Source of the DNA: Emmonsiellopsis sp. PD_33
Taxonomy: Eukaryota > Ascomycota > Eurotiomycetes > Onygenales > Ajellomycetaceae
Length of the DNA: 47,837 nt
Assembly (NCBI GenBank): GCA_032988165.1
Contig: JANTQF010000270.1
Location: 1-47,837 of the forward strand
Reading direction: 5' to 3'
Shown: positions 42,293 through 47,837 of the stretch, in pieces
Layout: each line of letters opens with the position of its first letter
How positions within the stretch are numbered: position 1 is the stretch's first letter
The notes under the pieces: model-generated
What the model saw: the letters and a program-made list of their open reading frames with translations, nothing else
Databases searched by the model: none
What the model was told of the DNA's origin: nothing
Program-made: the position numbers and the translations under genes

Positions 42293-45200
42293 TCTCGCCG
42301 TTAATTGTCTTTGCTGGCTTGAATTCGATAGAGAGTCCGTCCGTATTCCTCCACCTCACCAGGTCCCTGAATTCCAGCTGGATTTTTGACACAAAATCCT
42401 CCACGGAGTCCCAATTCTAAATTTGTCGTTCAAATGGCGCCTTTGCTTCCTTGGGTTCCGATCCCTCTCTCCTTCGTTTTGACGGATGTTCCCAGCAAGG
42501 GGTAACGCGGCAAAGGATGTTAAACCCGGTACGCTGCGAGACTTCTTCTGACAAGCCGCATGAAATGTAACTTATCAACAAACAGGTCGGTCGCGGTCGA
42601 GAACGTCGTCGTCCTAGCGCCGCTAATTAACTAGCTGAAGCTGAAAACTGTCCTGAGCGCCCAGCAGCCACGATTAGAACCCCAGAACCTTTAAATAAAC
42701 GGCTCCTTGACCGCGTTTCAGGAACCGGAGGATTCTCCTTTTCAATAATTCACTAAGGAATGTCAGCGCTGGCCTGTGGTATTAATAGAGACGAGACTAT
42801 GTGCTGTACCTGTTCTCGCGAACGGGCTTCCCTGACCTTTGATCGGAGACAAACTCAACTCGTAGAACACGCCTGCGCAATTGACACACCGCCAGCTGAT
42901 AGATAGCGTGTACAAAGGGCGAAAGACCAATTCTTCCTTCAGCGGGGCTGCAATATAAGAGAAGACAGCCGCAGCGATCTCCAGGATAAATAAGACGTCA
43001 GCCCAGCACACGAGCGCGTGACGCACTCGGTTTCAACGCGGCAGAGAGTTTCTCGAGCAGCTGGCTGACACTCGACGAGACTGAAACCAAAGGCCGGTCA
43101 GCAGCCCAGTGCGTGCGTGTTGAGTTGTTGGGTATCAAATATCAGAGAGGCGAAAGAGCGTGAAGGGATAGTAGCCAGGCCACGAATAATGTGTGAAATA
43201 TATAGACAAAACTCTTCAGATACCACCCAAAGAAATACGCGGGTGACTTGACAGAGTGAATAGCGGGTAAGTAGAAAGCAGAAATTATATAACTAATTAG
43301 GGTGGCGGGGTCGTCCGCGGCCTATATAAGGGGGGGTATCCAGAGAGGCGTTGCGGGTGGGGATAGAGTCAACGAGAGCTGGACTCCAACACAGGCACAC
43401 ACACAGGCACAGACGGTGGCGTTTTGCCTTCACAGGGAAACGAATGACAGACACGACGATTGAACGAGTGAAACGAAGAGAAGGCGAACGACAAATTAAA
43501 CCGCCGTCATCAGAGACGCGATGGGAGGTGGAGGAGGAGGGAGAAAGACGAAGAGACCTCGGGACGCAGGAAGCAGGGAATAAATATTTCTATATCTCAC
43601 GCCCGGAATACAACCTCATTCCGGCCAAGCAAGAAGAAGCACACAAACATCTCTCCCGAGCCGACATGGGGAAAATTTTATTATCATTACTGCTATTTTA
43701 CTTGCCTATTCACCCGGGAGTCATTGACCTTCCATCGCCGAGTAAAAAGAAAAGAGAACAAAGACGACATGCATGAAAATATGAAAAATATCGACCTCCA
43801 ACCTCCGATGACCGGCCGGATGCTTCTATTCAATTGCATTCCCACTTATTTATTCCCAGCAGCCCGGTTGAGACTCCAACTCGCCGACGATTTCATTCGC
43901 AGTGTCGCAGCGCCCGCAGCAAGAATAGATACGACGGATAAAACATAAAACACCCCTTCAAAATGCCCCTTTGGGATTCTGCATGGCGCGTGAAAATCCA
44001 TTTCGAACAATTGCAAACCCGACTGAAGAGAAACCAGGCATTTTGTGGGTTCTGTTTCATTGGGCATACACCATATCGAATGCATAATGCGGAATGGAAA
44101 TGGATGCACACAGACGGATTTTTTTTTTAAACAAAAGACACCCTTCCTCAATCTAAACCCAATCCTGGTTGAATTCCGCCCCCAGACCGACCATCTCAGC
44201 TGAAATCCCCCGACGGCGCGGCAGTTAGCGGGTAACTAACGAACATCGCCGAATATCCTCAAACCCCCGTCGTTCAGGCCGAAGATAATGAAGTCATCAC
44301 CGGCTCACTTTGCTCAATGATTTACCATTTTCGCCACCCCCATTTTGCACTTTGTTAACCCGCCCGGGTCGACTCTCCGCGTTGGACGCAGCGGGCGGTT
44401 GTGGCGGCGGCAGTGGCCCCGGATTCGCCGATTATGTTAGTTAGGGGACGGTCCGGACGGAAGACGCGAATAAGTTAGTAGGTAACTTGTTAATTAAGCC
44501 CTTTTTAAGTTAGCTACCAGCTAATAAGTTGGTGCTCAGCCCTACATTTTACCCACAGGGCTGGCTCGAGCCTGGAGGATGGATGTCTGGAAGTGGGATA
44601 ATGGATTCAACAAAAGAGAAAACACCCCAAAAACTGAAAACTCAGAAAAAAATTCAGTCAAGCAGCCGTGGTCAACCCGCCGCGCATTATGTTCCTGTCA
44701 GGGGCGTAACTTAGGGCGATGTTCATGGGTGTGATGTGCCCCAATATGCAGAATCCCAACACGGACCTCCCATGCACCTTGTTCCGAAAATTCGAATTCG
44801 TTCTGCCCTATGGAAATTTGTTAAACACGCATGGGACATGCGGCCGTCTTCGGAGGGGATGAACTTCCTTTTCCCTTGATCCTTGTTTCTCCGAATTTTG
44901 AACCTCGCACGCATAGGAGATAAAAAAAAAAGCAATGAAATAGGGAGGGTGAGGAGTAGATAGATGATCGGAAAGGGGGGGGAAGCTTTAAGGCTAATAA
45001 CTAGAGGATATCGCGTGCGAAAACCATAACGAAACAACTTGTTAACTTACAAATGGCGGGCGGTTGATCCCTGCGAATATCAATGCCGGTGGCAAATCTC
45101 GGTACATTTTGTAGTAGTCATGAAGCGATGCTGATACGATACTGCTCGACGCCATGCTTCCGTCGTCCAAGCTCGTCTTTTCGGGATCGGGTCCATTGCA

Positions 45201-45567
45201 AGCGCCTCCATGTACGTATGTACATGCACAAACCACCGCCGAAGCTGACCCAGGAGGCTGCAGGTCCCAGAAAGGGAACTAAAAAGTATGCCGTGTAACA
45301 TTGTTAAAGCGAGCTTCACCGACATGTTAAATTAGACGACACACTTGTGATAGCAGACGTCAGCCTAATGAAGCTAGAGGGCATACATAGGTGTCGATGT
45401 GGATGCATGTTCAGGTGAATGTTTGGCAAGGGCTAAAACTACGTTGCTACGCAGATATTGCGGACGGGAGTACTGGAATGGGAGGGGATTGGAGGTCCTT
45501 GCGCAAAATTTGCTACTTGTGAAATATATTCAAGGGGTACGTATGGGGTCTTGAGCTACTATCGTTA
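42293..45567. other. Long region without a supportable gene, 3.3 kb
   Basis: This lies upstream of the DUF1349-like gene and downstream of the PARG-like gene. Open frames at 42763-43026 (minus, hydrophobic start) and 43351-43776 (plus, Arg/Glu-rich) show no family features. The interval has CCGTCCGGAC-type palindromic sequence near 44448-44460 and several AAGTTAG repeats at 44470-44530. A long leader or a non-coding transcript is possible. Confidence 0.4.
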
Positions 45568-47031
45568 TCATGATGATGGCTGACTCAATGCCTCAAGAAG
45601 ATAGGAGAAGACCACCTTTGCCTGTGGATCAGACGGCTTCAGCGCCCCTATCAGCCCGAGAACATCCCTGACAGTCCACGAATCTCTCCCCGCTCTCGCC
45701 ACAACGTTTGCTAGATCTCTCCCAAACGCGCCTTGCCCATCCCCAGACAAAACAAGCCGCAACGACGTGCCTGCCATTGATGCCGCGCACCATTGCAGGA
45801 CCGTTTTGATCTGGCTATTGCCGCGGAATGTCCCGCAGCCCCAGAGGCCAGTCACTACGTTTATATAGCTGTCACCGTCACCGGGCTCGCTACCAATGCC
45901 AGAACTGAACGCGTTGTACGCTTTCAATACCTCCCGATCCACATGTCCTGGCATGAGATCTGCGATCCCCTCGGCCGGATCAAACAGATCAAGCTCAAGC
46001 GCATCCATAAACAACATGGTCCGCCGTCTCCATTTAGACGAATGGGCATCGCCAGACAAATCGCCATAGTCTGCACTTAGGGCCTGATCAAGTGTAGCAT
46101 CCCGCCCATATCCTTTCAGCGACACCATAGCCTCCACGCCCCGCACGATTAGCACCTGATCATGCAGTAACGTTGGGGCGAGGAGCGTAATCGGACAGCA
46201 TTCTGGCGTGGTACCCGCATTTACTTCCTCCTGCGTGCCGGTCTGTCCAAACCCAACATTTTTGTTGGCGGAGATGACACTTGCGCCGTTGGGTAACCCG
46301 AGTAGGGACGGGTCCGTGGACTGGGTCGGGAGCTGGGTGATTTCCAACGGACATAGTTCGCGTTCGAGCAGGGCTGGGTCAAGCTGCGCAGTCGTCTTCT
46401 CCCCAATCCGCAGGGTAAATGTGATGGGCCATTCATGGAGTAGTGGAGAAGGCAAGGCTTGGGCTGACTCAGACTCCGTTCCAGCTTTTGAGCCGCTTAA
46501 TCGCTCAAAGTACGTAAATAGTGCACAGAGGTACGTCTTCACTGCGCTGGGATGCCTAGATCCGGACGAATACCAAATTCGAAAGTCTTGGGAACTGTCC
46601 GTGTTCCATGGCTGGCTAGGCAATGAGCACAAAAACTGGTGAACAACAAGACACCCCACCTGGCGTCTTGAAAGGAGAACCTTGGGATTTTCTGCTGTAA
46701 GACACGGTAGGGAATGTTCGGGGAAAAGCTGGGGCATCTCCAGGGCCAACTGGACGATGGCTGGCCACACAGTGCTGAAAAAATGGGCTTCTTTGGAAGC
46801 CCAGTCATTCTGCAGGAAATCCCGCAGAAAGGCGAAGTCCGGAAGACCGGATGAATGGAATATCACAGAAATTGTGTCCAGCTGCTCAATAAGTTCCCCC
46901 CAGCTGGCGATTCGGGATGACAGGATGGATTCGAGGATCCACCAGAAAGGGACTTCGTCGTCATCCGAGTCCAGGAGGCTGAACCGGTCATTGCGGAGCA
47001 GAGTTGCAGAGCAAGGGAGTATGAGCTGCAT
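45568..47031 (-). CDS. Poly(ADP-ribose) glycohydrolase (PARG) family protein
   Basis: A single exon encodes 487 residues from the ATG at 47031; the frame extends upstream to a TTG with no ATG. MQLILPCSATLL with RFSLLDSDDDEVPFWWIL is a plausible fungal PARG start. The catalytic domain shows SANKNVGFGQTGTQEE (about 255-269, Glu268/Glu269), LLAPTLLHDQVLIVRGVEAM, RRRTMLFMDALEL, REVLKAYNAF, and TGLWGCGTFRGN with IKTVLQWCAAS. PARG removes poly(ADP-ribose) from proteins, mainly in the nucleus. The loop before the two Glu reads GFG-x4-QEE, whereas the family signature is GGG-x6-8-QEE, so activity is uncertain. Sequence at 47032-47145 may be leader. Confidence 0.83.
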   Translation of the reverse strand: MQLILPCSATLLRNDRFSLLDSDDDEVPFWWILESILSSRIASWGELIEQLDTISVIFHSSGLPDFAFLRDFLQNDWASKEAHFFSTVWPAIVQLALEMPQLFPEHSLPCLTAENPKVLLSRRQVGCLVVHQFLCSLPSQPWNTDSSQDFRIWYSSGSRHPSAVKTYLCALFTYFERLSGSKAGTESESAQALPSPLLHEWPITFTLRIGEKTTAQLDPALLERELCPLEITQLPTQSTDPSLLGLPNGASVISANKNVGFGQTGTQEEVNAGTTPECCPITLLAPTLLHDQVLIVRGVEAMVSLKGYGRDATLDQALSADYGDLSGDAHSSKWRRRTMLFMDALELDLFDPAEGIADLMPGHVDREVLKAYNAFSSGIGSEPGDGDSYINVVTGLWGCGTFRGNSQIKTVLQWCAASMAGTSLRLVLSGDGQGAFGRDLANVVARAGRDSWTVRDVLGLIGALKPSDPQAKVVFSYLLEALSQPSS

Positions 47032-47837
47032 ATTGACTAAACCCGGCAGCTGGCAGATTGGCTCTTTGGGGACCACAATTCTGACTCTAAACTCAGATGA
47101 ATGGAAGTTTGTGTGGGAACACAGCTGGACAAGGGAGTTTTGCAATTAGTTATTAGTTGACAGTCCTACTAGTATCTTTCAACACAGTGCGAGTGTCTCC
47201 AGATAATTGGACAGTAGACAGCGCAGGGAGGAGACACGAGCCATAAGACAGGCTGGGGATATCCGATGAAGGAGTCATCTGGATACGAGATCTACCTTGG
47301 CAGCGCTGGACTGGATCTCCTGTGCTTTAGTTGTGAAGAAGTTGGTGGATGTTCTCTCTGGTTTGTTTAGAATTTTCCTAAAAAGCCATACCGGAATCTA
47401 GTGGCATTTTTCAACGCCGGATTTACAGTTGATCCACTGTCTATATAGATACACAGTTAACTGACCATCAACCAACTGTCAACTTCCAATTAAACAGTCA
47501 GTTGATGGTTAAATCATATAAAATGTTAATCAAACCATAGATTTTAATAGACATTTTATATATTAAATGGTAGGGAATGAATTGACAGTCTATATATCTT
47601 AACATCAAGTAGAATCTTGACCTAGTAGTTAAATTAACTGCCCACCTGCCTGGCAGAGCCTCCTTCCTCCCTTCTCCATCTCCCATCCTCTATCTTCTCT
47701 TGATTTGAAACTTCAAATCTGCCTGCTAACCTGCTACTAACCTGCTACTAACCTGCTACTAACCTGTACTTACCTGCCTGCTACTAACCTGCCTGCTAAC
47801 CTACATACTGACCTACATACTGACCTGCTAACCTGCT
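47032..47837. other. PARG promoter and AT-rich repeat region at the window edge
   Basis: The first 300 bp are probably the PARG promoter. From 47440 to 47640 the DNA is AT-rich with inverted copies of ACCATCAAC/GTTGATGGT (near 47464 and 47499). It then passes into short tandem repeats. No gene is seen. Confidence 0.45.
47721..47837 (+). repeat. Tandem repeats of CTGCTACTAAC type
   Basis: The 11-base unit CTGCTACTAAC occurs about three times in a row. It is followed by variants CTGCCTGCTAAC and two CTACATACTGAC copies. The array runs off the window, so its size is not known. Confidence 0.75.

Noticed and set aside
42763..43026. 87-codon minus-strand frame with a hydrophobic N-terminus
   Set aside because: The hydrophobic stretch could be chance. 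It has no homology pattern and no neighbouring exon joins in frame.
43351..43776. 141-codon plus-strand frame in the gene-free interval
   Set aside because: It is dominated by Arg/Glu/Lys low complexity with no conserved pattern and no clear promoter.
1..47837. tRNA, rRNA and CRISPR features
   Set aside because: No tRNA A/B box pair with a foldable cloverleaf, no rRNA-like block and no regularly spaced identical repeats were seen. A tRNAscan or Rfam run would be decisive.

Overview
The window looks like nuclear DNA of a filamentous ascomycete, most likely of the Eurotiales (Aspergillus, Penicillium or Talaromyces). The evidence is short introns (mostly 50-95 bp) with GTANGT-type donors and CTAAC/CTGAY branch sites, a Zn2Cys6 regulator, several F-box proteins, a fungal single-domain PHB depolymerase, an AA16-like LPMO, and a pogo/Fot1-type transposon decayed by transitions of the kind RIP makes. 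Introns were placed by eye so that frames join and family motifs are kept. No tRNA, rRNA or CRISPR was recognised.

Layout. 0-3 kb: a truncated acyl-protein-thioesterase-like hydrolase (minus) and an F-box protein (plus). 3.1-5.4 kb: a complete but dead Tc1/pogo element with 43-bp inverted repeats and TA duplication. 6.4-8.5 kb: a PTR2 peptide transporter. 8.5-10.8 kb: gene-poor DNA with a diverged repeat pair, then a small secreted 4-Cys protein.

11.6-22.0 kb is the most interesting part: an MFS anion-symporter-type permease, a divergent HSL-type alpha/beta hydrolase, a six-exon 3-hydroxyacyl-CoA dehydrogenase, a Zn2Cys6 regulator, and a secreted polyhydroxybutyrate (PHB) depolymerase whose catalytic residues fall at the positions known for the Penicillium enzyme. 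The palindrome CGGATCCG occurs four times in the promoters of this block and only once elsewhere in the window. A second motif, TATCTGGGG, is shared by the permease/hydrolase and regulator promoters. I propose a regulated gene cluster for using PHB or related hydroxyalkanoates: extracellular depolymerisation, uptake, intracellular ester hydrolysis, oxidation, and a local regulator. This is a hypothesis from gene content and shared sites.

22.9-35.3 kb: an M35-type metalloprotease, a secreted protein made of BTRD1-like repeats, a possible small zinc-finger-like gene, a kinase-like protein with altered catalytic motifs and a C-terminal membrane segment, an F-box protein, and an 1119-residue F-box protein with five phase-0 introns. 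36.9-42.3 kb: a secreted protein with six tandem 8-Cys repeats, an AA16-like LPMO, and a DUF1349-like protein. 42.3-45.6 kb has no gene I can support. 45.6-47.0 kb: a PARG-family protein. The last 0.8 kb is AT-rich and ends in short tandem repeats running off the window.
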